Below, piece by piece: positions 17,406 through 26,582 of a stretch of DNA of 64,000 nucleotides. The translations under genes were made by a program, and so were the position numbers. Below the pieces are notes generated by a model, which was not told the origin of the DNA, searched no databases, and was given only the letters and a program-made list of their open reading frames with translations. Within the stretch, counting starts at the first letter, position 1. Each line of letters begins with the position of its first letter. The DNA lies in contig NZ_CP029193.1 in NCBI RefSeq assembly GCF_008642355.1, forward strand, positions 5,108,001 through 5,172,000, written 5' to 3'. Origin of the DNA: Streptomyces venezuelae (lineage in GTDB: Bacteria; Actinomycetota; Actinomycetes; Streptomycetales; Streptomycetaceae).

Positions 17406-19007
17406 TCACGCCGCGGCCGGCGTGAAGACCGCGCTGACCTCGTACGGCCGGTCCATCGTCATCGTCACGTTCTCGTCCGTGATCTCGTGGCGCCTGCCGT
17501 CGACGATCCAGGCGCTGACGCGGTAGCCGGCGGCGGGCTTCGCCGTGAGGCCCACCGTGGTGCCGGGGGTGTAGGGCCCGTGGACGGCGGGGCGGACCGT
17601 GCCGTTCGGGCTCGCGGCGAGCGTGAGCCGGTGCCGGGCGCGGGTCGCCTTCAGCGTGCGGTAGCCCGCCACGACGGGAGCGGACCTCCGGGCCAGCGCG
17701 GCGTTGTCGTTGTTCTCGTCGCCGAGGGGCTGGCCCTCGATGGTGTTCTCGGTGTTCGAGTACTGGTTGACGGGCTTGCAGGGCTGCCCGCAGCTGTGCG
17801 CGTACGCCATCACGGTGTGGTGGTCGCGGCGCGGGGTGATCCATCCGGTGCCGCTGGGGGAGTTCAGGTACTCGCGGTAGCCCTCCGGCCCCGCCTGCCG
17901 TTCGAGCGTGGCGCGGTCGTGGAACAGGCCCAGGTTGTGGCCGAGTTCGTGGCCGAGGTTGTACCACTTGGTGAGGGACTCGACGTCGACGGCCGAGTAC
18001 GCCAGCTCGTCGTCGAACTGGCCCTTCGTGGGGAGGCTGGCCTGGCCCGACGAGCCGACGGGGACGTCGTTGACCACGGTGACCAGGTCGACGCCGAGCT
18101 CCTCGCGTTTGCGGTGCGCGGTCGCGCCCAGCTCGCGGTCCTGCGGGTCGGAGAGCTTCTCCAGCATCTCGGCGGCCGTCTGGTCGCCGCTGTACCCGGT
18201 GTCGTACGTCTCGACGATGTCGATCCTCGCCGCGATGTCGCTGTCCGCGAGGGCCTGGTTCATGTAGGACTCGGCCATCCCGATGCGCGCCGCCATCGCC
18301 TGCTCCCCGCCCACCCGCCGTACCGCGGGTGGCGTGTACCCGGCGAGGACGTCGATGACGACGGGGTTCGCCGGATCGGCCGGGGCGCGGTGGGTGAGGG
18401 AGTCGTGCAGGTCGCGGGCCGCGCGGTCGTCGAGGGCGCCGTTGTCGGCCGCGGGGCGGCGGCGCGCGCCGGGGTCCTCCTCCGTGATCCGCAGGCGCGG
18501 GCGGTCGCCGTCGGACAGGGTGGTGAGGTGGTACGTGCGGGTGCCGAGGTCGATCATGGCGTCGACGACGGGCTCGGGGCGGAGGGGGCGGGTCTCCACG
18601 GCGGGGCGGGTGCCCTTCGCGGGCCGGCACACGTGGCTCGCCGAGATCACCGCCTGCTGGTCCGGCGCCCCCTTCACGTGGCCGAACCACGTGATGGTGT
18701 CCCCGTTCGCCGAGCGGCCGTCCTGGACGAGGGTGATCCGTACGCCGCGGAAGAGGTCGAGGGCGTGCTCGGGGGCCCGGCCGAAGCCGCCGGACGCGCA
18801 CAGCCACTGGTAGTCGGCGACGTCGAGGGCGACGGTGCGCTCCCGCAGGACGTCCTTCCCGTGCGCGGCGGGGCGCGGGTCCGAGGGGCGTGGGTCCGAC
18901 GGGTGGGGTTCGGCCACCGCGGCGGCCGTGGACAGGGTGAGGGCGGCGGCACAGAGGCAGGCCAGCCGGATCGAGCCGCGGGGGCGCGAGGAGGGCGTCG
19001 GGATCAT
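17406..19007 (-). CDS. Secreted metzincin-type zinc metalloprotease
   Basis: 533 residues from ATG 19007: basic N-terminus then hydrophobic signal segment (about 13-32), long N-terminal beta-rich/pro region, and a reprolysin-like catalytic domain from about 215. Zinc site HELGHNLGLFH at 353-363 (H353, H357, H363, general base E354) is the full metzincin signature, with a Met-turn in HTVMAYAH. The C-terminal ~75 residues look like a bacterial repeat/Ig domain (AASPNGTVRPAVHG ... TAKPAAGYRVSAWIVDG) often found on secreted enzymes. Divergent from a giant subtilase gene, and both may answer to the palindrome at 19102-19123. Substrate unknown. The frame is also open upstream of 19007, but that part is not signal-like. 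Confidence 0.88.
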   Translation of the reverse strand: MIPTPSSRPRGSIRLACLCAAALTLSTAAAVAEPHPSDPRPSDPRPAAHGKDVLRERTVALDVADYQWLCASGGFGRAPEHALDLFRGVRITLVQDGRSANGDTITWFGHVKGAPDQQAVISASHVCRPAKGTRPAVETRPLRPEPVVDAMIDLGTRTYHLTTLSDGDRPRLRITEEDPGARRRPAADNGALDDRAARDLHDSLTHRAPADPANPVVIDVLAGYTPPAVRRVGGEQAMAARIGMAESYMNQALADSDIAARIDIVETYDTGYSGDQTAAEMLEKLSDPQDRELGATAHRKREELGVDLVTVVNDVPVGSSGQASLPTKGQFDDELAYSAVDVESLTKWYNLGHELGHNLGLFHDRATLERQAGPEGYREYLNSPSGTGWITPRRDHHTVMAYAHSCGQPCKPVNQYSNTENTIEGQPLGDENNDNAALARRSAPVVAGYRTLKATRARHRLTLAASPNGTVRPAVHGPYTPGTTVGLTAKPAAGYRVSAWIVDGRRHEITDENVTMTMDRPYEVSAVFTPAAA

Positions 19008-19101
19008 GGCGCTTGTCGTTCCACTGCGGGGGTGGGCGGCAATCGCGGGCCCGGGTACGTCACCCGAGCGCGCGGCCGCGGCACTCACACGGCCGCGTCC
19101 G

Positions 19102-19123
19102 AATTGGCCGGATCCGGCCAATT
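19102..19123. promoter_or_regulatory. 22-bp perfect palindrome in the divergent protease promoter
   Basis: AATTGGCCGGA followed by its exact reverse complement TCCGGCCAATT. It lies 95 bp from the metalloprotease start and 130 bp from the subtilase start, in the only AT-containing part of the 245-bp gap. Length and exactness point to a dimeric repressor operator. Confidence 0.6.
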
Positions 19124-19194
19124 GCCGTTAAGGCGTCATGAATTTAGGACAGCCTCAACTCTGTACTTCTGTCCCGCTATTGAGCACGTGTTCG

Positions 19195-19223
19195 CCCCTC
19201 GGCATACTTCGAGGTCCGAGGGG
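19195..19223 (+). promoter_or_regulatory. Leader hairpin before the subtilase gene
   Basis: CCCCTCGG and CCGAGGGG are exact complements separated by 13 nt, about 30 nt before the TTG start at 19253. It could form in the 5' leader or be a second protein site. Confidence 0.35.
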
Positions 19224-19252
19224 CCGTAGCCCCTTAACCTCCAGGGGGAGAC

Positions 19253-22200
19253 TTGCACAGACAAGTGAAGAGAGCGTGCGGGGCCAGTATCGCCGCGGCG
19301 GTCGCCGTGGCCCTCGCCGCGGGCATGACCAGCCCCGCGGCGGCGGACCCGGCGACCGCGGGACAGTCGGCCACGGCAGGGGGCGGGCTCGGCAAGGGCG
19401 CGGGCAAGGACCGCGTCACGCTGATCACCGGTGACCGCGCCGTCCTCGACGCCGAAGGACGCGTGGTCGGCATCGACCGCGCCAAGGGCCGGGAACACAT
19501 ACCCGTACAGGTGCGGCGCAGCGGCGGACACACGCTGCTGATACCCGCCGACGCGCGGCGCCTGATCGCCGACGGCACCCTCGACCAGCGCCTTTTCGAC
19601 GTCACGGAGCTGAACAAGAAGCGCAACCGTGCGGCGCAGAAGAAGGCCCTCAAGGTCATCGTCGGCTACAAGGGCTCGGCCGCCGCGGCGAAGGCCGAGG
19701 TGCGCGGCGCCGGTGACACCACCGTCCGCAGGAGCCTGAAGGCGCTGAACGCCGACGCGCTCAGCACGCCGAAGCGGGACGCGGGCGACCTGTGGGCCGC
19801 CCTCACCAACGGCGACGGCACCGACCGCGGCGCGGCGTCCGGGATCGCTCACGTCTGGTTCGACGGCGTCCGCAAGGCGAGCCTCGACAAGAGCGTGAAG
19901 CAGATCGGCGCCGACAAGGCGTGGGCCGCCGGGTACGACGGCAAGGGCGTCAAGATCGCCGTCCTGGACACCGGCGTCGACGCCACGCACGACGACCTCA
20001 AGGGTCAGGTGATCGCCGAGAAGAACTTCACGGAGTCCGCCGACGCCAAGGACCGCTACGGCCACGGCACGCACGTCGCGTCCATCGCGGCCGGCACCGG
20101 CGCCAAGTCCGGCGGGAAGTTCAAGGGCGTCGCACCCGGCGCCAAGGTCCTCAACGGCAAGGTCCTCGACGACGACGGCTACGGCGACGACTCCGGCATC
20201 ATCGCGGGCATGGACTGGGCGGCCGCCCAGGGTGCCGACGTCGTCAACCTGAGCCTCGGCGGCCCCGACGCCCCCGGCGTCGACCCGCTCGAAGCGCAGG
20301 TCGACAAGCTCTCCGCGGAGAAGGGCATCCTCTTCGCGATCGCGGCGGGCAACGACGGCGAGCCCGGCTCGGTCGGCTCCCCTGGCAGCGCGGACACCGC
20401 CCTCACCGTCGGCGCCGTCGACGACAACGACAAGCTGGCGGACTTCTCCAGCCAGGGCCCGCGGGTCGGCGACAGCGCGATCAAGCCCGACGTGACCGCG
20501 CCCGGCGTGGACATCACGGCCGCCGCAGCGGACGGCTCGGTCATCGACAAGGAAGTCGGCCAGAACCCTCCGGGATACCTGACGATCTCCGGTACGTCGA
20601 TGGCGACCCCGCACGCCGCGGGCGCCGCCGCGCTGCTCAAGCAGCAGCACCCGGACTGGAAGTACACGGAGCTGAAGGGCGCGCTCGCCGGCTCCACCAA
20701 GGGCGGCAAGTACACGGCGTTCCAGCAGGGTTCGGGACGTATCGCCGTCGACAAGGCCATCAAGCAGACCGTCATCGCCGACCCGGTGTCGGTGAGCTTC
20801 GGCACGCAGCAGTGGCCGCACACCGACGACAAGCCGGTCACCAAGAAGGTCACCTACAAGAACCTCGGCAAGGACGAGGTCACCCTCGACCTGACGGTGT
20901 CCGCCACCGACCCGAAGGGCCGTCCGGCCCCCGCCGGTTTCTTCACCCTCGGCGCGAAGAAGGTCACGGTCCCCGCGGGCGGCACCGCCTCCGTGGACCT
21001 GACGGCCGACTCCAAGCTCGGCGGCACGGTCGACGGCGCGTACTCCGCGTTCGTCGTGGCGGAGGGCGGCGGCCAGTCCGTGCGCACCGCGGCCGCGGTC
21101 GACCGCGAGGTGGAGTCGTACGACGTCACCGTGAAGCACCTCGGGCGTGACGGACAGCCGACGAAGCACTACATGGACTCGTTCGTCGGCCTGACCGGCA
21201 GCGCGAAGGGCACCGACCACGGCTCGTACGACCCGTCCGGCACCGTCAAGCTCCGTGTGCCCAAGGGCAGTTACGTCCTCGACGCCAACGTCGCGGTCGA
21301 CCTGGAGGACCTCGGCAAGGGCATCGACTGGCTCGCCCAGCCGAAGGTGGACGTCACCAAGAACCTGACGGTGACGGTGGACGCGCGGACGGCCAAGCCG
21401 GTCGACGTCACCGTGCCCGCGACCGACCTCAAGGGCGTCCTCGCGGCACCCGACTACAGCGTCGACACGCCGGACTTCAGCGCGGGCTTCGGCTGGCTGA
21501 TGGACGAGTACAAGAACTTCCGCACCGCCTCCATCGGTGCCGCCCCGACCGGCGTCACGCTCAGCCAGTCGTGGCCCGCCGTCTGGACCAAGGGTGACAA
21601 CACCGAGTACAACGTCACCTCCGGCGGCAAGGTGAAGCAGCTCGCCACCGGCTACACCAAGCACTACAAGGCGGCCGACCTGGCCACCCTCAAGGTCGGG
21701 CTCGGCGCGGCCGCGAGCGGCAAGACGGGTACGCTGAGCGCGGCCCCCGAGCTGCCCGACGTCAGCGGCGGCTGGTCCGTCTCGGTCCCGACGAAGCTGC
21801 CGGCCGAGCGCAGGCTGTACGTGTCGACGGGCGACAAGGTCAAGTGGGGCCTGGAGTTCGAGCAGAACGGTCCGCCGAACCCGTCCGACCCGGAGGGCTG
21901 GCCGACCCTTGAGACCGCCTACAGGCTGGGCGCCCCGCAGACCTTCAAGCCGGGCGCGACGTACGAGAAGACGTTCAACACGGCCGTCTTCGGTCCGCGC
22001 GTCGGCGGCGTCTACGGCGTCTACCGGCGCGGCAACGAGATCGTGGGCGACCTGCCCGTCTTCGCCGACGGCCAGACCCACGCGGGCTACTCGCTGTACA
22101 CGTCGGTGAAGACGACGCTGACCCGCAACGGCACGCAGATCGGTGAGACCACGGACCCGCTGGCCGGCGAGAAGCCGTTCAAGGTGCCGTCGGGCGACGC

Positions 22201-22612
22201 CGCGTACAAGCTGTCGACGTCCGTGAAGCGCAGCGTCAAGGTGGGCGCGGCCTCCACGCGCATCGACGCGAGCTTCAGCTTCCGCTCCAAGAAGGCCGAC
22301 GAGGCGAAGCTGCCGGTCTCCACGGTGCGGTTCGGCGCGAAGACCGACCTGAGCAGCCGCGTGAAGGCCGACGAGAAGCAGTCCGTGCCGGTGACGGTCC
22401 AGGGCGCGGCCGCGGGCTCGAACCTCAAGTCCCTCGCCGTGTACGTCTCCTACGACTACGGCCAGACCTGGAAGAAGGTCACGGTCACGGGCGGCAAGAT
22501 CTCCGTGAAGAACCCCGCGAAGAACAAGGCGATCTCGTTCCACGCCAAGATCGCGGACAAGAAGGGCAACAAGTCGACGCTGTCGATCTACAACGCGTTC
22601 TACGCGAAGTAG
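19253..22612 (+). CDS. Large secreted subtilisin-family (S8) serine protease
   Basis: 1119 residues. Signal peptide about 1-32 (SIAAAVAVALAAGM ... AAA). A propeptide-like region runs to about 215. The S8 catalytic domain (about 225-490) has the triad D239 (KIAVLDTGVD), H271 (GHGTHVAS) and S449 (SGTSMATPH), plus the oxyanion Asn in AAGND. The remaining ~600 residues are beta-rich and lysine-containing, probably several Ig/fibronectin-like modules used for substrate or wall binding. No C-terminal anchor, so released to the medium. TTG 19253 follows GGGGGAG closely; GTG 19265 is an alternative. Divergent from the metalloprotease. All catalytic residues intact; substrate unknown. Confidence 0.93.
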   Translation: MHRQVKRACGASIAAAVAVALAAGMTSPAAADPATAGQSATAGGGLGKGAGKDRVTLITGDRAVLDAEGRVVGIDRAKGREHIPVQVRRSGGHTLLIPADARRLIADGTLDQRLFDVTELNKKRNRAAQKKALKVIVGYKGSAAAAKAEVRGAGDTTVRRSLKALNADALSTPKRDAGDLWAALTNGDGTDRGAASGIAHVWFDGVRKASLDKSVKQIGADKAWAAGYDGKGVKIAVLDTGVDATHDDLKGQVIAEKNFTESADAKDRYGHGTHVASIAAGTGAKSGGKFKGVAPGAKVLNGKVLDDDGYGDDSGIIAGMDWAAAQGADVVNLSLGGPDAPGVDPLEAQVDKLSAEKGILFAIAAGNDGEPGSVGSPGSADTALTVGAVDDNDKLADFSSQGPRVGDSAIKPDVTAPGVDITAAAADGSVIDKEVGQNPPGYLTISGTSMATPHAAGAAALLKQQHPDWKYTELKGALAGSTKGGKYTAFQQGSGRIAVDKAIKQTVIADPVSVSFGTQQWPHTDDKPVTKKVTYKNLGKDEVTLDLTVSATDPKGRPAPAGFFTLGAKKVTVPAGGTASVDLTADSKLGGTVDGAYSAFVVAEGGGQSVRTAAAVDREVESYDVTVKHLGRDGQPTKHYMDSFVGLTGSAKGTDHGSYDPSGTVKLRVPKGSYVLDANVAVDLEDLGKGIDWLAQPKVDVTKNLTVTVDARTAKPVDVTVPATDLKGVLAAPDYSVDTPDFSAGFGWLMDEYKNFRTASIGAAPTGVTLSQSWPAVWTKGDNTEYNVTSGGKVKQLATGYTKHYKAADLATLKVGLGAAASGKTGTLSAAPELPDVSGGWSVSVPTKLPAERRLYVSTGDKVKWGLEFEQNGPPNPSDPEGWPTLETAYRLGAPQTFKPGATYEKTFNTAVFGPRVGGVYGVYRRGNEIVGDLPVFADGQTHAGYSLYTSVKTTLTRNGTQIGETTDPLAGEKPFKVPSGDAAYKLSTSVKRSVKVGAASTRIDASFSFRSKKADEAKLPVSTVRFGAKTDLSSRVKADEKQSVPVTVQGAAAGSNLKSLAVYVSYDYGQTWKKVTVTGGKISVKNPAKNKAISFHAKIADKKGNKSTLSIYNAFYAK

Positions 22613-22639
22613 TCCTGCCCTGACGCGGCACCGAAGGGA

Positions 22640-22674
22640 CCGGCGACCACGTGTCGCCGGCACCCGTCGGTGCC
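22640..22674 (+). terminator. Paired short hairpins after the subtilase gene
   Basis: CCGGCGAC-N5-GTCGCCGG (22640-22660) is followed immediately by GGCACC-N4-GGTGCC (22659-22674), 28 nt after the stop codon. Likely transcription end. Confidence 0.55.
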
Positions 22675-22697
22675 GCGTCTCGTCGGTTCACCGGCCG

Positions 22698-22859
22698 GTG
22701 CCGGGCGGGGTCCTCGACGGCACCAAGACCTCGACGACAGGCCTCGTCGCCGACTGCGAACACGCGGGCGACCCGTTGCCCGTGGTGGGGGCGCAGTGCG
22801 TCCTGGAACGCTTCAGGCTCGTGGCCGACCCGCGGGAGAGCCGACCGACGCGGAAGTGA
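22698..22859 (+). pseudogene. Possible gene remnant or 53-residue ORF
   Basis: From GTG 22698 a frame reads PGGVLDGTKTSTTGLVADC ... ERFRLVADPRESRPTRK and stops at TGA 22859. The residue composition looks like real protein rather than a shadow frame, and no other gene occupies this gap between the subtilase and the VOC gene. No ribosome site or family is recognised. It may be the tail of a decayed gene. Low confidence. Confidence 0.2.
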
Positions 22860-22868
22860 CGCGCGGGC

Positions 22869-23255
22869 TCAGCCCTCGGCGCCGTACGGCCTCGTGATGA
22901 TCTCCAGGTTGTGGCCGTCCGGGTCCTCCCAGTAGACGCCTCGACCGCCGTCGTTCGTGTTGATCTCGTTGACCTGGCGGTGGTACGGGTCGGCCCAGTA
23001 GGGGAGGCCGCGACTCTTGATGCGGCCGAAGATCTCGTCGAACTCGTCCTCGGAGACGAGGAATGCGTAGTGCTGCGGCACGATCGGGCCGCCGTCGCCT
23101 TCGTAGTAGTCGAGGGTCACGCCGTTGGGGATCTCCACGGGAATGAAGGGCCCGTACTGGGGGCCCGCCTCCAGGCCGAGGATGTCCGCGAGGAACTGCG
23201 CGGACGCCTTCTTGTCCCGTGCCGTGACGATGGTGTGGTTGAGCTCGATCGACAT
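22869..23255 (-). CDS. VOC/glyoxalase-superfamily protein
   Basis: 128 residues from ATG 23255 with GGGAGG upstream. Two beta-alpha-beta-beta-beta modules: SIELNHTIVTARDKKASAQF starts the first (His in NHTIV is a metal-ligand position) and GRGVYWEDPDGHNLEIITRP ends the second (Glu in NLEI is the other ligand). These residues are compatible with a divalent-metal dioxygenase, isomerase or resistance-type protein, but the substrate cannot be read from the sequence. The longer open frame upstream has no start signal. The alcohol dehydrogenase gene lies upstream on the same strand, but a strong hairpin separates them. Confidence 0.85.
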   Translation of the reverse strand: MSIELNHTIVTARDKKASAQFLADILGLEAGPQYGPFIPVEIPNGVTLDYYEGDGGPIVPQHYAFLVSEDEFDEIFGRIKSRGLPYWADPYHRQVNEINTNDGGRGVYWEDPDGHNLEIITRPYGAEG

Positions 23256-23315
23256 CGTGCGACCTCCCGGTCTGCCGGTCCTGCCGTTGTCCGGTACGGG
23301 GACCACGGTAGGACC

Positions 23316-23351
23316 GGCGGGCCCGGCGACACATCGGTCGCCGGGCCCGCC
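23316..23351 (-). terminator. Hairpin terminator of the alcohol dehydrogenase gene
   Basis: Perfect 15-bp arms GGCGGGCCCGGCGAC and GTCGCCGGGCCCGCC around a 6-nt loop, 35 nt beyond the stop at 23387 on the minus strand. Confidence 0.75.
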
Positions 23352-23386
23352 GTGGTGCGCCACAGGCCCTAGGGCCCGGGGACGAG

Positions 23387-24439
23387 TCAGATCGTCGCCG
23401 TGTCGATCACGAAGCGGTAGCGCACGTCGCTGGCGAGGACCCGCTCGTACGCCTCGTTGATCTGGTCGGCGCGGATCAGCTCGATCTCGGAGCCGAGCCC
23501 GTGCGCCGCGCAGAAGTCCAGCATCTCCTGGGTCTCCTGAATGCCGCCGATCATGGAGCCGGCGAGGGTCTTGCCGCCGCCGATGACGGAGAAGAGGTTG
23601 AGGGAAACCGGCTCCTCCGGGGCGCCGACGTTCACGAAGGCGCCCTCCGAGCGCAGCAGGCCCAGGTACTTGTCCAGCGGCAGCGGTGCGGAGACCGTCG
23701 AGAGGATCAGGTCGAAGGAGCCGGCGAGCTGCTCGAACGTGGCGTCGTCACTGGTCGCGTAGTAGTGGTCGGCGCCCAGCTTCAGGCCGTCGTCCTTCTT
23801 GCGCAGGGTCTGCGAGAGGACGGTGACCTCCGCGCCCATGGCGTGCGCGATCTTGACGGCCATGTGGCCGAGGCCGCCGAGACCGACGACGGCGATCTTC
23901 TTGCCGGGGCCCGCCTGCCAGCGGTGCAGCGGGGAGTACGTGGTGATGCCGGCGCAGAGCAGCGGCGCGGCCGCGTCGAGCGAGAGCCCGTCGGGGATGC
24001 GGACGGTGAACGCCTCGTCCACGACGATGTGCGTGGAGTAACCGCCGTACGTCGGCTCGCCGTCCTTGCCGATCCCGTTGTACGTCGGGACGTTGCCCCG
24101 CACGCAGTACTGCTCCAGGCCCGCCTTGCAGTTCTCGCACGCGCGGCAGGAGTCGACCATGCAGCCGACCCCGACGCGGTCACCCACGGTGAACTTGGTG
24201 ACACGGGGACCGACCTCGGTGACGACACCGGCGATCTCGTGGCCGGGCACCATCGGGTAGATGCCCTCGCCCCAGCCGTCGCGGGCCTGGTGAATGTCCG
24301 AGTGGCAGATACCGGCGTACTTGATGTCGATCAGGACGTCGAACTCGCCGACGGCGCGGCGCGGCACGGTGGTCCGCTCCAGGGGCGCCTCGGGGGCGGG
24401 AGCGGCGTAGGCGGAAACGGTGGTGATCTGCTCAGTCAT
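23387..24439 (-). CDS. Zinc-dependent alcohol dehydrogenase (AdhC/CAD-type)
   Basis: 350-residue medium-chain dehydrogenase/reductase interconverting alcohols and aldehydes, probably NADP(H)-linked. Catalytic zinc ligands C45 (GICHSDIH) and H67 (PGHEIAG) plus the structural zinc cysteines C98, C101, C104 and C112 ([15 protein letters not shown]) are all present. The nucleotide fold has [11 protein letters not shown]. The GICHSD and [11 protein letters not shown] pattern is that of the cinnamyl/mycobacterial AdhC group acting on aromatic or broad aldehydes. ATG 24439 chosen; the much longer frame upstream is antisense to the regulator. Divergent from the XRE/MLTR regulator at 24578, the usual arrangement for a regulator and its dehydrogenase target. 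Confidence 0.93.
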   Translation of the reverse strand: MTEQITTVSAYAAPAPEAPLERTTVPRRAVGEFDVLIDIKYAGICHSDIHQARDGWGEGIYPMVPGHEIAGVVTEVGPRVTKFTVGDRVGVGCMVDSCRACENCKAGLEQYCVRGNVPTYNGIGKDGEPTYGGYSTHIVVDEAFTVRIPDGLSLDAAAPLLCAGITTYSPLHRWQAGPGKKIAVVGLGGLGHMAVKIAHAMGAEVTVLSQTLRKKDDGLKLGADHYYATSDDATFEQLAGSFDLILSTVSAPLPLDKYLGLLRSEGAFVNVGAPEEPVSLNLFSVIGGGKTLAGSMIGGIQETQEMLDFCAAHGLGSEIELIRADQINEAYERVLASDVRYRFVIDTATI

Positions 24440-24486
24440 GCCATCGAGGCTGCCACTGACCTGCGATGTCACCCAGACACCCGTTC

Positions 24487-24514
24487 TGCCTACGACCACT
24501 GTGCCTACCACTGG
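24487..24514. promoter_or_regulatory. Direct repeat in the divergent adh/regulator promoter
   Basis: TGCCTACGACCACTG (24487-24501) is followed at once by TGCCTACCACTGG (24502-24514). A head-to-tail repeat in the 138-bp gap between an MLTR-type regulator and a dehydrogenase fits a regulator binding site. Confidence 0.45.
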
Positions 24515-24577
24515 CGGGGACAGGCTCCCGGGCCTGCGCCCCCGTTTCCCGGCCGGCGAGCCTGGATACTGGACAGC

Positions 24578-25462
24578 ATGGACGAGAACCCCGCGCTCCT
24601 CGACAGTCGGGCGGAGCTGAGCGAATTCCTCCGCACCCGCAGGGCGCGGCTGCAGCCCCAGGACGTCGGCCTGCCGAACTTCGGCCGGCACCGCAGGGTG
24701 CCCGGCCTGCGCCGCGAGGAGCTCGCCCAGCTCGCCGGGGTCTCCGTCGCGTACTACACCCGGCTCGAACAGGGCAACGGCCGCAACGTCTCCGGCGAGG
24801 TGCTCGACGCCATCGCGCGTGCCCTGCGCCTGACCGACGCCGAGCACGCCCACCTGACGCGGCTCGCGAAGCCGAAGACGCTCAAGAAGAAGCGGGCGGC
24901 GCGCCAGCAGCACATGCGGCCCGCGCTGCAGCAGCTCCTCGACTCCGTCCAGTCCGTGCCCGCGTACGTGGTGGGCCGCCGCACGGACATCCTCGGCTGG
25001 AACGCGCTCGCCGCGGCGCTCTTCGGCGACTGGGGCGAGCTCGCGCCGGCCGACCGGAACTGGGCGCGCATCTGCTTCCTCGACCCGCGTTCGCGCGATC
25101 TCTTCGTGGACTGGGAGCAGAAGGCGTCGGACATCGTCAGCTACCTGCGCATGGACGCGGGCTGCTACCCGAACGACTCCGAACTCTCCTCCCTGGTCGG
25201 TGAACTCTCCGTGAAGAGCGAGGAGTTCAGGAGCCTGTGGGCCACGCACGACGTCCGCGAGAAGGGCCACGGCGTGAAGCGCCTGCACCACCCGCTGGTG
25301 GGCGACCTGACCCTGTCCTTCGAGACACTGCGGCTGCCGGACGACTGCGACCAGTCCCTGCTGATGTACCACGCGGAGCCGGACTCGGCGTCCGCTCAGG
25401 GCCTGCGGCTGCTCGCCAGCTGGGGGCGGGACGCGTCGGCGGTGGGTTCGCAGCGGAAGTGA
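24578..25462 (+). CDS. XRE-family regulator with MmyB/MLTR ligand-binding domain
   Basis: 294 residues. N-terminal helix-turn-helix at about 10-85 ([30 protein letters not shown] is the hallmark of this family). The C-terminal ~170 residues form the PAS-like MmyB domain, with [24 protein letters not shown] and a later [20 protein letters not shown]. Members usually regulate an adjacent, divergently transcribed dehydrogenase or reductase in response to a fatty or aromatic ligand, here the alcohol dehydrogenase at 23387. ATG 24578; no strong Shine-Dalgarno. The frame is open far upstream, but that part is antisense to the dehydrogenase. Confidence 0.9.
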   Translation: MDENPALLDSRAELSEFLRTRRARLQPQDVGLPNFGRHRRVPGLRREELAQLAGVSVAYYTRLEQGNGRNVSGEVLDAIARALRLTDAEHAHLTRLAKPKTLKKKRAARQQHMRPALQQLLDSVQSVPAYVVGRRTDILGWNALAAALFGDWGELAPADRNWARICFLDPRSRDLFVDWEQKASDIVSYLRMDAGCYPNDSELSSLVGELSVKSEEFRSLWATHDVREKGHGVKRLHHPLVGDLTLSFETLRLPDDCDQSLLMYHAEPDSASAQGLRLLASWGRDASAVGSQRK

Positions 25463-25548
25463 GCGGTGCGTGCCGGGTCCGGCTGATTTCGCGGGAGGCG
25501 GAACGCTCCACTCTGCACCGACGACCGTATCGCTCCTACGCTGGGGCC

Positions 25549-25944
25549 GTGAGCAGCCAAGAGCGCCAGAAGGCGAACGAAGCCCGCGTCATCCACCTGC
25601 GCCCGGTCAAGGCGGCGCCGAACCCCGCTCCGTCCAAGGAGCCCGCGGCGGGCAAGGAGCCGCTCTGGCGGGACGTCGTGGGCGACGTCCTGCGCAGTGA
25701 GCGGCTCGCGCAGGAGCGCACGCTCAAGGACGTGGCGGACGCCGCCCGGATCTCCATGCCGTACCTCTCCGAGCTGGAGCGCGGCCGCAAGGAAGCCTCC
25801 TCCGAGGTCCTCGCGGCCGCCGCCCACGCGCTCGGCCTCGGCCTGCCCGACCTGCTCTCCCTGGCCCAGACGCGCCTGGCCGGCCTTCCCCGCGCGAGGC
25901 CGGCCAGGGCGTCGTTCCAGGGCGAGGTGCGCCTGGCGGCGTGA
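25549..25944 (+). CDS. popR: PopR-like XRE regulator of clpP3-clpP4
   Basis: 131 residues from GTG 25549: basic, Pro/Ala linker (about 1-45), then a Cro/CI helix-turn-helix with [20 protein letters not shown] and [20 protein letters not shown], the ClgR/PopR signature, and a short tail ending VRLAA. In S. lividans PopR activates clpP3-clpP4 and is degraded by ClpP1/P2 through its C-terminal alanines; the -AA end here fits. It lies tail-to-tail with clpP4 (9-bp gap), and a near-consensus PopR box lies before clpP3. ClgR is the alternative name, but the clpP3/P4 context favours PopR. Confidence 0.82.
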   Translation: MSSQERQKANEARVIHLRPVKAAPNPAPSKEPAAGKEPLWRDVVGDVLRSERLAQERTLKDVADAARISMPYLSELERGRKEASSEVLAAAAHALGLGLPDLLSLAQTRLAGLPRARPARASFQGEVRLAA

Positions 25945-25953
25945 CGCGCCGCC

Positions 25954-26565
25954 TCAGGCGGCGGCGGGCAGCGACCGCCTGCTGAGCACCTGGTCGGCGA
26001 GCCCGTACACGACGGCCTCCTGCGCCGTGAAGACCTTGTCGCGGTCCATGTCGGCGCGGAGCGTCGCGATGTCGTGGTGCGTGTGGCGGGCGAGGACCTC
26101 CTCGACCTGGGAGCGGATCCGGAGCATCTCCTGCGCCTCCAGGGCGAGATCGGAGACCGTCCCCTGGCGCCCGCGGCTGGCGGGCTGCCCGAGGAGCACG
26201 CGCGCGTGGTCGAGGACGAACCGCCGCCCGGGGTCGCCCCCGGCGAGCAGGACGGCGGCGGTGGACGCGGCCTGTCCGACGCAGAACGTGGAGATCGGCG
26301 CGCTGATGAAGCTCATCGTGTCGTAGATGGCCATGAGTGAAGTGAAGGACCCGCCGGGCGAGTTGATGTAGAGGGAGACTTCGCGCTCGGGGGCCGACGA
26401 CTCCAGATGCAGCAGCTGCGCGATGACGACATTGGCGACTCCGTCGTCGATCTCCGTGCCGAGGAAGATGATCCGCTCGGAGAGCAGCCGGCTGTAGACG
26501 TCGTAGGCGCGCTCTCCGCCCTGCGGGGTGCGCTCGACGACGGTGGGAATGGTGTACTGACTCAT
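25954..26565 (-). CDS. clpP4: ClpP4-type protease subunit lacking the catalytic histidine
   Basis: 203 residues with the ClpP fold: YINSPGG at about 66-72 and AIYDTM. The nucleophile serine is kept (S101 in GQAASTAA) and so is the aspartate (D176 in [11 protein letters not shown]). The usual MxHQP histidine is replaced: the segment reads [11 protein letters not shown], with Gly at 126. Alone it should be proteolytically dead or severely impaired, so it probably acts as the partner ring or subunit of ClpP3. ATG 26565 (MSQYTIP). Second gene of the clpP3-clpP4 operon, 17 bp after clpP3. Ends 9 bp from popR. Confidence 0.88.
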   Translation of the reverse strand: MSQYTIPTVVERTPQGGERAYDVYSRLLSERIIFLGTEIDDGVANVVIAQLLHLESSAPEREVSLYINSPGGSFTSLMAIYDTMSFISAPISTFCVGQAASTAAVLLAGGDPGRRFVLDHARVLLGQPASRGRQGTVSDLALEAQEMLRIRSQVEEVLARHTHHDIATLRADMDRDKVFTAQEAVVYGLADQVLSRRSLPAAA

Positions 26566-26582
26566 CGCTCTTCCTCCCGTTC

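Noticed and set aside
19136..22663. 1175-residue open frame on the minus strand opposite the subtilase gene
   Set aside because: It is the antisense shadow of a clear S8 protease; the composition is Arg/Val/Leu/Gly-rich low complexity, with no motif, typical of GC-rich DNA.
25549..25944. Naming the regulator ClgR
   Set aside because: ClgR and PopR share the HTH and the -AA tail, but the adjacent clpP3-clpP4 pair and the PopR-type box favour PopR.
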